From Acidobacteriota bacterium (GTDB lineage Bacteria; Acidobacteriota; Terriglobia; Bryobacterales; Bryobacteraceae): a stretch of DNA of 64,000 nt. The notes below the pieces were generated by a model. It worked only from the letters and a program-made list of their open reading frames with translations. It did no database searches and had not been told where the DNA came from. Made by a program: the position numbers and the translations under genes. Location: NCBI GenBank assembly GCA_016213775.1, contig JACQZR010000144.1:1-64000 (forward strand), read 5' to 3'. Below, piece after piece: positions 9,701-19,112 of this stretch; position 1 is the stretch's first letter; the number at the start of each line of letters is the position of its first letter.

Positions 9701-12700
9701 GGTCAAAGTCGTCGCGCTGTACGGCGAGCCCACAATGCCATTGCTCAGGCTTTGTGTGCTGATCGTCAGCGTGCCTCCACCCACAACGATCTGGAACTGC
9801 TTCGTCGCCACCCCGCCCGCCGAATCGGTCACCTGTACAGTGAACGTATATGTGCCCAGCGCGTTGGGCGTCCCCGAGACAACACCGGCCGGACTCACGC
9901 TCAGTCCCGGCGGCACAGTCCCCAACGTCACCGTCCAGGACAAACCCGTCTGCGTGCCGCCTGATGAAACCAGCGTCGTTGACGGGTAGCCAGTCCCCAC
10001 CGTGCCATTCGGCAGCGATGCCGTACTGATTGTCAACGCGCCCGATTGCGCAACCACCAGCGTGAAGGCCCGCGAAGCCGTCAGCGGCGGCGTTGACGAA
10101 TCCGCTACTCGGGCCGTGAACTGGAACGTCCCCGATTGCGTAGTCGTCCCTGCAATCGCGCCGCCCGTCGATAGCGCAATCCCTATTGGCAACGCCCCCG
10201 CCGTGATCGTCCACGTGTACGGCAACACGCCACCCGTCGCCGCCAGCGTCTGGTTATAGGCCACGTTCGGCACCGCGTTCGGTAAAGTCGCTGCCGTCGT
10301 AATCGTCACTGTCGATCCCGTGCTGCTCACCATGATGGTGAACGGCTTCGACCCCGTCACACCAGCGTTGTCCGTCACCTGCACCGTGAAGTTGAACGGG
10401 CTCCCAATCGTCGTCGAAGGCGTCCCGCTGATCCTTCCCGTACCCCCGTTGAGCGTCAACCCCACCGGCAGCGCCCCGCTGATCACCAGCCATGTATAGG
10501 GCGCTATGCCGCCAGTTGCCTGCAGCGTTTGATCATACGCAGAGCCCACCACGCCTGCAGGTAGCGTCTGCGTCGTGATCGAAAGGTTCGACCCCACATT
10601 GAGCGTGAACGGTTGCGTCGCCGTGCTGTTCGCGTTGTCGCGCACCTGAACCGTGAAGTTGAAGCGACCCGCGGTGGCCGGCGTCCCCGACAGCACACCG
10701 CCCGTGCTCAGCGACAGCCCCGACGGCAGCGTGCTCCCCGACGCGACTGACCAGGTGTACGGCAAGGCTCCGCCTATCGCCGCCAATGTCATGGAATAGG
10801 CCGCCCCAACGGTTGCATCCGGCAGTACCAGGGTTGTGATACCGAACGTGACAATCTGTATGGACAGATCGGCATCGGCGGTCAGGTTATTCACATCGCG
10901 CACCCGAACTCGGAAATTGTACGTGCCGGGTGTCGTCGGTGTGCCGCTGATTGTACCATTCGTCGCCAGTGTCAGCCCCGGCGGCAGCAGACCAACCGTC
11001 AACTGCCACGTATAGGGAAGCCCCCCGCCGCTCGCCGTCAGCGTCGCATTGTACGGATTCCCCGCGGCCCCCGACGGCAGCGTCGACGTCGTGATGGTGA
11101 CAACATTCTGGGTCACGGTGAGCGTCAGTGGTTTGTTCGCCGCGCCGCCCACGCCATCCACTACTTGAACCAGGATCGGAAAAGTCCCCGCCTGCGTCGG
11201 CGTGCCCTGCAATGTCCCGTTCGCCGCCAGCGTCATCCCATTCGGCAGTGTGCTCGTTGTCGTGAAGACGTAACTCGACCCCACGCCTCCGGACGCGCTG
11301 ATCGACGCCGCGTACGGCGTCCCTACGTTCGCATCCGGCAGCGGCGAAACGGTCGTCACGATCAACAATGTGGATGCCACCGCCAGTGTGAACGACTTCG
11401 TCACCGTCGTGCCCAGCGAATCCGCCAATTGCACCGTGAACGTTACGACCGTGAATGCCGTTGGTGTTCCGCTGATGATACCCGCGTTGTTCATGGTGAG
11501 CCCCGAGGGCAGCGCACCCTGGACAATCGTGAACACGTAGCCAGTTCCGCTCCCACCCGACGCCACCAGTGCCGCCGTATACGAATTCCCCACCAGTGCT
11601 TCGTTCAGCGGTGTATTGCTCGAGATGGTCAACGACGACGTTGTTACCGTTACCGTGTATCCGCGCGAAACCACGTTGCCCACCGAATCCGACACCTGGA
11701 CGTTGAACGAAAAAGTGCCTGGTACCGTAGGCGTCCCCTGCAAAACACCGCCCGTAGTTAGTGTCAGCCCGGTGGGTAGAACGTTCCCGGCCGGGAGTGT
11801 CCACGAATAGCCCGTCCCTGATCCACCATTCGCCGCGAAGGTCGTCGAGTAACCGGAGTTCAACACGGGGTTCGGAATCGTTGCGGTCGTGATAGTCAGC
11901 GTCGAGGTTGTCACCGACATGCTGAGCGGCCGGGCGGCGGATGTGCCGGCCGCGTCCAGCACCTGCACCGTGAACGCCTGCGCCGTCACTGTGGCAGTTG
12001 GAGTCCCGCTGATCACCCCGCTGCCCGCATTCAACGACAGACCCGCCGGCAGTGTTCCCGCTGCTAGCGACCACGTCAGCGGAGCCGTACCGCCGCTCGC
12101 GCCCAGCGTAGTCGAGTACCCCGTTCCCACCACTCCGTTCGGGACGCTTCCCGTCAGAACCAGCAGGCTCTGGTTAATCGTTACCGTGTACTGCTGCGTC
12201 GTCGACCCGCTCGCCGAGTCCTGCACCCGTACCGTGAACGTCGAATTTCCCGCCGCTGTCGGAGCGCCGCTGATGATCCCAGTGTTGGTCGCAATCGACA
12301 ATCCCGCGGGCAGGGAACCGCCGCTGATCGACCACGTGTAGGGAAGCACGCCGCCAGTCGCCGCCATCGTCTGCGAATAGTTCGCATTGATCGTCCAGCT
12401 TGGAAGCGAGGGCGTTGTGATCGTCAACGAGCCACCGCTGATCGTCAACGAAAATTGCTTCGTCGCTGTGTTCGACTGCGAGTCCGTCACCTGGGCCGTG
12501 AAGTTGAACGTCCCGCCCGCGGTGGGTGTCCCACTGATCAGACCGCCGCTGCTCAGCGTCAGTCCCGTGGGCAGGCTCCCCACCGTCACTGCGAACCCAT
12601 AGCCGCTCCCCGAACCGCCACTAGCCACGAGCGTTTGAGAATAGCCCACTCCCACAGTGCCCGTGGTGAGCGGCGAACTCGTGTTGATCACCAGCGGCTG

Positions 12701-14659
12701 GTTCACCGTAACGGAAAAAGCCTTGTCCACAAAGGCGCTTGCCGAATCGGTGACACGTACCGTGAAACTGGTGGGTCCGCCGGCCGCTGTCGGCGTCCCC
12801 GACAGCACTCCCCCCGTGGTCAATGTGAGTCCGGCGGGTGGGGTGCCCACCGGCACGGTCCATGTATATCCCGTACCGCTTCCGCCGGTCGCCGTGAAAG
12901 TCTGCGTATAACTGAGGGTCACTGTGGCATTCGGCAGCGGAGTGTTGGTCGTAATGGTGAGCGCGCTACCCGCGCTGTTCACCGTAATCGACAACGCCTT
13001 CGTGATCGATGCGCCCGTCGAGTCCGCTAGCTGCACCGTGAAGTTGAACGTTCCGCCCGCGGTGGGCGTGCCTGTGATCACACCGCCGCTGCTGAGCGTC
13101 AGGCCACCTGGCAGCGCACCCGTCGCCACGGACCATGCATATCCAATTCCCGATCCACCGGAAGCCGTCAGCGTCTGATTGTAAGCAGTGCCCACGGTTC
13201 CCGCCGCCAGACTGTTCGTCGTAATCGACAACGCCGGGTTAACCGCAATCGACAGCGGCTTCGTCGCCGTCGCGTTCCCTGAATCGGTCACCTGCACCGT
13301 GAAGTTGAAAGGACTCCCTGTTGTGGTCGTCGGCGTTCCCGTGATCGCACCCGTGCCTTGCGTCAGCGTCAGCCCGCCCGGAAGGGCGCCCACCGTGACC
13401 GCCCACGTGTAGCCGGTATTCGTTCCGCCCGACGCCGCCAGCGTTTGGCTATACGCGCTGCCCACCGCGCCTGTCGCCAGCGTCACGGTCGTCACACTCA
13501 ACGGCGCCGTAATCGTGATCGTGAACTGTTTGGTCGCTGTGCGGGACTGCGAATCGGTCACCTGCACGGTAAACGTCGACGCTCCGCCCGCAGTCGGTGT
13601 CCCGCTGATCACCCCGCCCGTGCTCAAAAGAAGGCCGGCTGGCAGAGTCCCAACCGAGACGATGAAGGAATAGCCGCTCCCTGAACCGCCTGTCGCCACC
13701 AATGTCTGTGAATATGCTGTGCCGACGCTCCCGTTTGCCAGCGGCGACACCGTGTTGATCACCAGAGCCGGGTTCACTGTCAACGAGAATGCCTGTTCCA
13801 CGAATGCTGTTGAAGAGTCCGTCAATCGCACAGTGAAACTCGTTGGCCCACCGGCCGCAGTTGGAGTGCCCGAAAGCACACCGCCTGTAGTCAATGTCAG
13901 CCCCGCGGGAAGAGTGCTGCCGACAGCAAGTGTCCATGCATATCCTGTGCCGGTACCGCCCGATCCCGTGAACGTCTGCGAGTAGGACTGATTCGCGGTC
14001 GCATTGGGCAACGGTGTCGCCGTGGTGATGGTCAGTCCAGCGCTGATCGTCAGCGTCAGCTGTTTTGAATCCGAAAACGTTGGAGTGGAGGTGTCCTGCA
14101 CGTTTACAGTTAAGGCGTATGGTGACGCTCCTACCGATGAGGGTGTCCCCGTAATCGCGCCTGTACTGCTGCTGAACCCAAGCCCCGATGGTAGGCCGGT
14201 AATATTCCACGTGTAGGACCCAGACCCACCCGTCGCCGTCAATGGCCCGCTGTTGTAGGCCGCCCCCACGGTCGCCGCCGGAATCGAACTCGTGCTGATG
14301 CCGAGGCTGCTCCGCACCGTCATCGTGAACGATTTCGTGGCCGTGTTCGGCGTGGGGCTGGCACTGTCGGTAACTTTGATACTGAACGTGAATGTTCCGC
14401 TAGCCGTGGGGGTTCCGCTCACCGCACCCGCTGGGCTTACCGTTGTGCCCACTGTTAGTCCAGCAGGCAAGGACGGCGGTGGTGGCTCCAAAGTCCATGT
14501 GAGCGTCCCCGTCCCACCCGTCGCCGCTAACGGGGCATTATAGGCTCGAGACACCATCGCATCCGGCAACGGTGACGCCGTCGTGATCGTGAGTTGCCCG
14601 AAAGCCGGTACCGCCAGCCCCAGCAAAACGAGGAAAACTACCAGCCGGTAAGTCTTCAT
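6722..14659 (-). CDS. Giant secreted protein with 27 He_PIG-type Ig-like repeats
   Basis: The 2645-residue protein has a signal peptide (about residues 1-21, ending AFG). It then carries 27 tandem repeats of about 80-95 residues, each opening with an ITT-like strand, a proline/valine segment ending in Y, then TLxASGG, YTW, GLPxGL, GxISGTP and FTVxVTDS. This is the cadherin-like putative Ig (He_PIG) pattern. A different beta-rich C-terminal domain of about 240 residues follows. No catalytic motif, LPxTG or PEP-CTERM anchor is visible, and the protein ends FQ. The likely role is an extracellular fibre or adhesin. It lies 28 bases behind another secreted Ig-like gene on the same strand, probably as one operon. 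Its weak RBS suggests coupling to that gene. Confidence 0.85.
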   Translation of the reverse strand: MKTYRLVVFLVLLGLAVPAFGQLTITTASPLPDAMVSRAYNAPLAATGGTGTLTWTLEPPPPSLPAGLTVGTTVSPAGAVSGTPTASGTFTFSIKVTDSASPTPNTATKSFTMTVRSSLGISTSSIPAATVGAAYNSGPLTATGGSGSYTWNITGLPSGLGFSSSTGAITGTPSSVGASPYALTVNVQDTSTPTFSDSKQLTLTISAGLTITTATPLPNATANQSYSQTFTGSGGTGTGYAWTLAVGSTLPAGLTLTTGGVLSGTPTAAGGPTSFTVRLTDSSTAFVEQAFSLTVNPALVINTVSPLANGSVGTAYSQTLVATGGSGSGYSFIVSVGTLPAGLLLSTGGVISGTPTAGGASTFTVQVTDSQSRTATKQFTITITAPLSVTTVTLATGAVGSAYSQTLAASGGTNTGYTWAVTVGALPGGLTLTQGTGAITGTPTTTTGSPFNFTVQVTDSGNATATKPLSIAVNPALSITTNSLAAGTVGTAYNQTLTASGGSGIGYAWSVATGALPGGLTLSSGGVITGTPTAGGTFNFTVQLADSTGASITKALSITVNSAGSALTITTNTPLPNATVTLSYTQTFTATGGSGTGYTWTVPVGTPPAGLTLTTGGVLSGTPTAAGGPTSFTVRVTDSASAFVDKAFSVTVNQPLVINTSSPLTTGTVGVGYSQTLVASGGSGSGYGFAVTVGSLPTGLTLSSGGLISGTPTAGGTFNFTAQVTDSQSNTATKQFSLTISGGSLTITTPSLPSWTINANYSQTMAATGGVLPYTWSISGGSLPAGLSIATNTGIISGAPTAAGNSTFTVRVQDSASGSTTQQYTVTINQSLLVLTGSVPNGVVGTGYSTTLGASGGTAPLTWSLAAGTLPAGLSLNAGSGVISGTPTATVTAQAFTVQVLDAAGTSAARPLSMSVTTSTLTITTATIPNPVLNSGYSTTFAANGGSGTGYSWTLPAGNVLPTGLTLTTGGVLQGTPTVPGTFSFNVQVSDSVGNVVSRGYTVTVTTSSLTISSNTPLNEALVGNSYTAALVASGGSGTGYVFTIVQGALPSGLTMNNAGIISGTPTAFTVVTFTVQLADSLGTTVTKSFTLAVASTLLIVTTVSPLPDANVGTPYAASISASGGVGSSYVFTTTSTLPNGMTLAANGTLQGTPTQAGTFPILVQVVDGVGGAANKPLTLTVTQNVVTITTSTLPSGAAGNPYNATLTASGGGLPYTWQLTVGLLPPGLTLATNGTISGTPTTPGTYNFRVRVRDVNNLTADADLSIQIVTFGITTLVLPDATVGAAYSMTLAAIGGALPYTWSVASGSTLPSGLSLSTGGVLSGTPATAGRFNFTVQVRDNANSTATQPFTLNVGSNLSITTQTLPAGVVGSAYDQTLQATGGIAPYTWLVISGALPVGLTLNGGTGRISGTPSTTIGSPFNFTVQVTDNAGVTGSKPFTIMVSSTGSTVTITTAATLPNAVPNVAYNQTLAATGGVLPYTWTITAGALPIGIALSTGGAIAGTTTQSGTFQFTARVADSSTPPLTASRAFTLVVAQSGALTISTASLPNGTVGTGYPSTTLVSSGGTQTGLSWTVTLGTVPPGLSVSPAGVVSGTPNALGTYTFTVQVTDSAGGVATKQFQIVVGGGTLTISTQSLSNGIVGSPYSATTLTATGGTGSYSWTLSGQPAGLSISTIGVLTGTPTSAGTYNLVVQVSDTASASATKTFQIVVALAITPQSLPAGVLNSPYAAVTLQAVGGTTPYAWAVVSGELPNGLTLSPAGVVSGTPTLAGPFSATVRVTDAAGASGQITYNVQITALTITTPATITPGAVVGTPYTTTLGATGGLAPYQWIITAGLLPIGVTLTPSTGTLSGTPTAPGTYQFTARVADSSNPQQTASQTFTLAVASGTLAITTTTLPNALLGQTYNLNLTASGAVGALSWSVTSGLLPTGIGLNSSSGLLTGIPTVAGTYTITIQLVDAGNNASVSRQFNLVVVAPLTITTTALQGGTSGVFYNQTLAASGGTTTGYTWSLLTGSLPPGLTLNSANGVISGTPTSTGPFNFTVQLSDSSGGNVSKALSITIGTTLSITTSALPVASTGVAYTQALSASGGTPQLSWSISSVTGLPPGLALGASTGVITGSATTPGTYTFTVRVQDSTGASATRDLSIVVMDALSITTPTALPDAAENTAYTQTLRATGGTTPYAWTVSVGTLPAGLSLNASTGGISGTPTTAGSYSFIIQLTDAAQQTVQKAFTLVVGGRVTVVTQTLPNATARTFYIQNLIASGGTPPYSWSLAGGNPPLGLTIDAGGVLSGTPSNAGVFTFTVQVADSVGGTGTRTLTLSVVQGLSINTPSPLPTGVAGTPFTQVLAATGGTPPYAWSATGNLPPGVTLSTAGVLSGIPAGTGTFNFSVQVSDVSGGNATADFAMTIGLPARPTLTITGLSDTIGPAQQPRIGMSLGASYPLDLAGTLTMTFTPDAAVPLDDPAVVFTNGSRTVNFTVPANSTNAQLPAGFSMQSGTVAGTIGMAVTLRAAGQDVTPSPAPALTAKINRDVPVIRGLRATRASGGLSVEITGYSTPREVASATFRFTPAAGSTLQTTEITVQLGDGARAWYQNEQSRLFGSQFTLTQQFNVQGDTSAISSVTVTLTNAVGNSQAANASFQ

Positions 14660-14687
14660 GAATCTTCGGTTCGTAGGATTGCCTTAA

Positions 14688-15296
14688 TTATTTGGGTGGT
14701 CCGAACGACGACCCGCCAGCCGAAATCGAAGTCGACGGATTCGGCTGCGTGGAACTCTTTCCGCTGCGGGTTACCCCGAGCGCAACACCTGCCCCCGCGC
14801 CTCCAAGAAGCGCGAGTATGAGAATTGTCTTGCCATTGCCACCCGAGGCCTTGGCCTGCGCGGCATTGGTCTGATGGATCACGGCACGTGCGGTCTGTCC
14901 CCGGAACGAGGCCGTCACGCGGATCTCAAATTGACCCACCACGTTGTTCGGCTTCAGCCCGCGGCCCGTGGCAATGCCGTCATTGCCGGTGGTCACCACC
15001 AGGTTCGATCCGCTTGCCGGAAACACGCCGCTTGCGCCATTGTCCGGCATCAGAAACGACACCTGCGCTCCGGCCAGCGGCTTTTCGCTCGCGTCCGTCA
15101 CCACCACCACCGGTTCCTTGGCCTTCCCGGAGTTGATGTTGTTGAGGGCGCCTTCCCCTTCCTTAACCGTGACCCTGATTCCGCCTTCGGCCCCTTGCGC
15201 CATAACAGGCGCCGGGCCCAGCGGAATGAGAAGCGCCAGGGCAAGCCACGCGACACAACGCTGCCCGCCAGGGGAACGCAAAGGATTTAAGACCAT
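14688..15296 (-). CDS. Secreted protein with one Ig-like (Big_1-type) domain
   Basis: I chose the ATG at 15296 because it has GGAGGAG six bases upstream and gives a clean signal peptide (about residues 1-31, ending VMA). The 202-residue product then has one Ig-like domain: KEPVVVVTDASEKPLAGAQV, later FEIRVTASFRGQTARAVIHQ. After that come a hydrophobic glycine/alanine helix (TILILALLGGAGAGVALG) and a Ser/Pro-rich tail. The helix suggests a membrane anchor near the C-terminus. It is the first gene of a probable two-gene operon with the giant repeat protein, so it could anchor or present it. That link is inferred from order only. Confidence 0.7.
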   Translation of the reverse strand: MVLNPLRSPGGQRCVAWLALALLIPLGPAPVMAQGAEGGIRVTVKEGEGALNNINSGKAKEPVVVVTDASEKPLAGAQVSFLMPDNGASGVFPASGSNLVVTTGNDGIATGRGLKPNNVVGQFEIRVTASFRGQTARAVIHQTNAAQAKASGGNGKTILILALLGGAGAGVALGVTRSGKSSTQPNPSTSISAGGSSFGPPK

Positions 15297-15499
15297 ATTG
15301 ACTCCTCCGCCAAGGTGCGTGAGGGCGCGTACGTCGCACGCCCTGTTCGCCGCCAAGCGAGTACGGCTGTTGGCCTCGATTATACCGCATTTGCCCGGCA
15401 GAACTCGCCGCGCGCGAAGCTGAGCCAGTATACCTTCTGCTGATGATGCGAGAGCCCGTCGCGACTGTGACAGTCTGTACGTATGGTGTGAGGCCGGGT

Positions 15500-16023
15500 T
15501 CATACTGCTTCCATTTCGCTTTCGTTTTGCTGTTCGGAAATGGGACTGGGTTCGTCCTGTAATACACCTTGCGGCGCATCTGATTCCCAGGTGGAGTTGG
15601 CGAGATTCCCGGTGACTTCGGGCAATGGGATGGAATTGCGGCGCTTGGTCTGGTGTTCCATGAGGCGCGGAAGGTGGAGGCGAGGCGCAGCGGACGCTGG
15701 CCGAGGGCGGGGTCCTGGCGAGCCATTTCGAGATCGAACTCGGCTTCTGCAAAACTCCAGGCGCGCATCTGCATCCAGCGGGCGACGGCCATGGTTTCGA
15801 CCAGAGTGTATTCGGTTGGGGTAGCCGGCTCGTATTCCGCTTCGAGGGCCTCGATTAGAGACGTGAAGCGGTCGATGGACTCGCCTTCGAGGACAACGGT
15901 GGAGGCGAGCATGCCGTGACGGATGCTGTTGAGAGAGGACCGCTGTTTGCCCTCCTCTGTAACTGGACCACGCGACAGGCGTCCGTTGGCCCTGGAACTT
16001 TCGATTTTTCGTTGGGAACTCAT
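15500..16023 (-). pseudogene. Decayed conserved hypothetical gene
   Basis: The first 100 or so residues from the ATG at 16023 read as a coherent helical protein. It has RLSRGPVTEEGK, then IRHGMLASTVVLEGES and ALVETMAVARWMQM-like segments, a pattern I associate with a protein family repeated in Solibacter-type genomes. After about residue 105 the sequence becomes incoherent in that frame, while another frame gives LPEVTGNLANSTWESD and stops at 15500. I read this as an internal deletion plus frameshift. The original frame stays open into the start of the next gene, which is not plausible as coding. The 203 bases between 15297 and 15499 show no gene. Confidence 0.5.
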
Positions 16024-16271
16024 TGCGATCTTATCTTGGCATGCACCCAGATCGGCTGGGCCGAAGTTTTCGCGGCGATTGCTGATTTCAGGGGAGAAAT
16101 AAATTGAGCTTGTCTGTGACTCGAGATTTCGTCTCGTAGGCCGGCTGATTCCTGGTGTGCGGCTTGACGTTAGGGGTCACGGATAAACTGGGATTCACTC
16201 GGATGCGCACGGATCAAGGCAGTGACAAACGGTTGTGAATTGGTTTTGCTCTCGATTGTTATAGATAGCAG

Positions 16272-16469
16272 CTAAGTTGGCTGGGGTGATTGACCGGTAT
16301 GTTAGGAAAATGGATAGGGTGTGGCTAACATTTGATCTGGATGAGGACGCGGGCGGCCGAGGCTAGCGCTTCCCATCTAAGTTGAGAACTGGTTTCGAGA
16401 AGCAAAACTCTGTGCGTTCGTTTGTTCGGGATAGGGCAGGCAGTCGAGGAACGTTACCTGCCCTTTTTT
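16272..16469 (+). ncRNA. Candidate small RNA ending at a plus-strand terminator
   Basis: The 467 bases from 16024 to 16490 have no convincing gene. A good intrinsic terminator points rightward at 16433-16469, yet no plus-strand gene lies upstream. About 200 bases before it, TGTTATAGA at 16257-16265 matches an extended -10 element. Together they could bound a 200-nt transcript. I recognise no known RNA family. The length is 6S-like but I cannot show the fold. Low confidence. Confidence 0.25.
16433..16469 (+). terminator. Rho-independent terminator (plus strand)
   Basis: The stem AGGGCAGG/CCTGCCCT (8 base pairs) has a 16-base loop and is followed by six T residues. On the minus strand there is no T-run after the stem, so it does not serve the glutamate dehydrogenase gene that ends at 16491. 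Confidence 0.6.
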
Positions 16470-16490
16470 GATCCCCTAAACCTATCCAGC

Positions 16491-17750
16491 TCACGGATAA
16501 AGGCCGCGCAGTTTCACCGCTTCGGCCACACGTCCGACACCGAGCATGTTGGCGGCGGCGCGCATACTGACGCTGCGGTCGGCGCGGATCTTCACGACGT
16601 CATGGAACGAAGTCCTCATCACCCGCTCCAGGCGGTTGTAGATCTCCTGAGTCTCCCAGAAAAGGTGCTGCAGATCCTGCACCCATTCAAAGTAAGACAC
16701 GGTGACGCCGCCAGCGTTGCACAGGATGTCCGGAATGATAAACACCCCCTTGGCTTCGAGAATCGCGTCGGCCTCTGGCGTGAGCGGACCGTTGGCAGCT
16801 TCCGCGATGATCTTCGCCTTCACGTAAGGAGCGTTCTCCTCGACAACTGTGTTCTCCAGGGCCGCCGGCACCAGAATGTCACAAGAGAGCGCGAGCAATT
16901 CGCTCGCCGAGATAGCTTCGGAGCCAGGGAAGCCGGCGACCCTGCCGGTCTTCTCCTTGTGCATCATCAGTTTCGGAATGTCGAGTCCCTCCTTGTTGTG
17001 GATGCAGCCGGTCGAGTCGCTAACCGCGATGACGAGACACTGGGCAGTGTCCAGCAGATGCGCCGCAACGGATCCCGCGTTGCCGAACCCCTGCACCACC
17101 ACTGTGGCCCCTTTCAACTGCATGTGGAGATGGTCGCAAGCCGATTGGATCGTGTAGAACACGCCTCGGCCCGTGGCCTCGTTACGCCCCAGCGATCCGC
17201 CCAGGCACACCGGCTTTCCGGTGACGACACCGGGGATCGGATATCCCTTGGTCATGCTGTAGGTGTCCATGATCCAGGCCATGGTTTGCGAGTTGGTGTA
17301 GACGTCGGGCGCCGGGATGTCCTGTTCCGGCCCGATGAGCGGCAGGATGGCGCTGGCGTAGCGGCGCGTCATATGCTCCAGTTCGTTGCGGGACATCTCC
17401 TTGGGGTTGCAGGTGACTCCGCCCTTCCCTCCGCCAAACGGGATGTTGACGACGGCGCATTTCCAGGTCATCCAGGCTGCGAGCGCCTTTACCTCCTCCA
17501 ACGTCACGTTGGGGTGATAGCGGATGCCCCCTTTTGCCGGGCCGCGTACCGTGCTGTGCTGCACGCGGAATCCTTCAAACCGGCGCACGTGTCCGTTTTC
17601 CATTCGCACAGGTACGGTGACGGTGAGAACCCGCTCGGGGTATTTGATCATTTCACGGACATCATGGTCGAGGTCGAGATAACCCGCGGCGATGTCGAAA
17701 TTCTCCAAGGCTACTTCAAAAGCGTTTTTCGGTCTGACTGCCGCTAACAT
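16491..17750 (-). CDS. gdhA: Glu/Leu/Phe/Val-family glutamate dehydrogenase
   Basis: This cytoplasmic enzyme interconverts glutamate with 2-oxoglutarate and ammonium using NAD(P). The 419-residue product has the conserved segments in order: KGGIRYHPNVTLEEVKALA, the catalytic lysine motif PFGGGKGGV, PAPDVYTNSQTMAWIMD, the Rossmann GFGNAGS, and NGPLTPEAD followed by DILCNAGGVTVSYFEW. I chose the ATG at 17750 because AAAGGAGG lies eight bases upstream. The frame stays open a further 144 bases upstream, but that extension does not look like the family. Leu/Val dehydrogenases share these motifs but are shorter, and the sequence favours glutamate. No adjacent gene forms an operon with it. Confidence 0.9.
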   Translation of the reverse strand: MLAAVRPKNAFEVALENFDIAAGYLDLDHDVREMIKYPERVLTVTVPVRMENGHVRRFEGFRVQHSTVRGPAKGGIRYHPNVTLEEVKALAAWMTWKCAVVNIPFGGGKGGVTCNPKEMSRNELEHMTRRYASAILPLIGPEQDIPAPDVYTNSQTMAWIMDTYSMTKGYPIPGVVTGKPVCLGGSLGRNEATGRGVFYTIQSACDHLHMQLKGATVVVQGFGNAGSVAAHLLDTAQCLVIAVSDSTGCIHNKEGLDIPKLMMHKEKTGRVAGFPGSEAISASELLALSCDILVPAALENTVVEENAPYVKAKIIAEAANGPLTPEADAILEAKGVFIIPDILCNAGGVTVSYFEWVQDLQHLFWETQEIYNRLERVMRTSFHDVVKIRADRSVSMRAAANMLGVGRVAEAVKLRGLYP

Positions 17751-17922
17751 TGCAACAGCCTCCTTTCCAGATAGGAGCGGAACCGGCGGGAATGGGCACG
17801 GTTCGGCCCACAGGCTCTCCAGCATTTGTCGCTCCAACCTGTAAGACCATTGAAAAAGAGCGCCAAACAGCATCGGCCTGTGGGAGCTGCGCAACTAGAC
17901 CCACAGTAATGTGGTGCTTAAC

Positions 17923-18987
17923 TCAGTGCATCAACGCCTTGGCGGCCGAGCTCAGCAGCACGCCATCAACCGGATTGATGACACCCGGCCGTACGGCGGG
18001 GAGCAGCAAAGTGTTGCTGGTGCCATCGGTAATGCCTTGTACATAGGCTTCAAGGACTCGCTGTTTATTGCGCTGATCGCCGTTTTGTTCGAAGCGCTGC
18101 GCCTGCGTCAGAAGTTGTTGCAGGTGGCGTGAGAGGTTTGCGTCGAAGACCTTGTCCTCGGTCAGCAGGGCCAGCCGCTCAAACGAGAGCAACGCATTCC
18201 CCGTTTGCACCGCCGGCAAGGACGTAATGCCGCCGAGGGATCGCCAGGATTCCTGGTTAGCTCCCAGTTGCAGGTCGCATTCCCACTTGCGCCACAGGTC
18301 CGTCAGGACAGTACGAACCGACCCGTCACCCATCGCAATGAAGAGGTCCGAGACGCCGGCGAAGGTCAGTTCCGAGCGTCTGCCCCGGATCTGGAGCATC
18401 GCTTCCTGCATCACCTGTTGCGAGTCAATGTCCGACCGCAGAGTGCGAAACAGATTGTCCTGTTCGATGTAGGGAAGCAAGCTCGCGAGATTGCCCATCG
18501 CCTCCGCTCCATGCGAGAAGACGGCACGAAACATCCGCGAGCGGCCTTCGCTTGCTCCGGGCGCCGGAACAAACTGTACGGAGGACACCGCCTCACCATT
18601 CCGAATGCCCACATCGAGGAATCCGATCTCCGAGCCGGTGACCCCGGGGACGGGGTTGCAGGCAACTCTCCAGCGGTTCGCCTCCATTTGCAGCGGAAGG
18701 TAGGTGTTACCGTCCTTTTCTCCGCCCAAAGGAAACGTATCCAGTCGCATCAGCAGGGATTGCGGCGAATCGGGGAACCTGCCGTTTGTGCCGTGATAGC
18801 GAATCAGCGCGGCGCTGATCTGGTTGAGGTTGTTGGAGCAACTGGTGCGGGCAGCGGCCTCTCGCACCTTCTGTACAGCCGGCAACAGCAGTCCGATCAG
18901 AATGGCGATGATGGCGATCACCACCAGCAATTCAATCAACGTGAATCCCGAGCGTGCCGATCGGATGTGTTTCTTTCCTGACTTCAT
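17923..18987 (-). CDS. Pseudopilin-like protein with N-terminal methylation motif
   Basis: The 354-residue protein starts at an ATG preceded by GGAGGAGG. Residues 13-40 carry the type IV prepilin signal [20 protein letters not shown], with cleavage expected between G and F. The downstream [16 protein letters not shown], the [10 protein letters not shown] segment and the late [12 protein letters not shown] recall DUF1559-type pseudopilins, which are abundant in Planctomycetes and present in Acidobacteria. It would be processed by a prepilin peptidase and sit in the inner membrane or a pilus-like structure. No secretion genes are nearby. It lies next to another exported protein gene on the same strand, 125 bases away, so shared transcription is possible. 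Confidence 0.75.
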   Translation of the reverse strand: MKSGKKHIRSARSGFTLIELLVVIAIIAILIGLLLPAVQKVREAAARTSCSNNLNQISAALIRYHGTNGRFPDSPQSLLMRLDTFPLGGEKDGNTYLPLQMEANRWRVACNPVPGVTGSEIGFLDVGIRNGEAVSSVQFVPAPGASEGRSRMFRAVFSHGAEAMGNLASLLPYIEQDNLFRTLRSDIDSQQVMQEAMLQIRGRRSELTFAGVSDLFIAMGDGSVRTVLTDLWRKWECDLQLGANQESWRSLGGITSLPAVQTGNALLSFERLALLTEDKVFDANLSRHLQQLLTQAQRFEQNGDQRNKQRVLEAYVQGITDGTSNTLLLPAVRPGVINPVDGVLLSSAAKALMH

Positions 18988-19112
18988 AGCTTCCTCCTCC
19001 AAATGCAATTTAGAAGCGCACAAGGTGCGCGTATTCCTCAAAGGTGGGGAGAACCGGCCCAGCGGTCCGGATGGATTGATTAAGAGGATAGCTCAGTCGG
19101 GCGTGGAGTGCA

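Noticed and set aside
6722-14659. Regular repeats considered as CRISPR or a VNTR
   Set aside because: The repeat period (about 240-290 bases) is the coding repeat of Ig domains, diverged at DNA level, without short direct repeats and spacers.
15163-15499. C-terminal continuation of the 16023 frame
   Set aside because: It runs across the promoter and signal-peptide region of the secreted Ig gene and has no protein-like pattern; best explained by frameshift decay.
16450-16490. Terminator assigned to glutamate dehydrogenase
   Set aside because: The T-run follows the stem only on the plus strand, while the gene is on the minus strand.
16422-17747. 441-codon open frame antisense to glutamate dehydrogenase
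   Set aside because: The minus strand encodes a textbook GdhA; the plus frame is a GC shadow.
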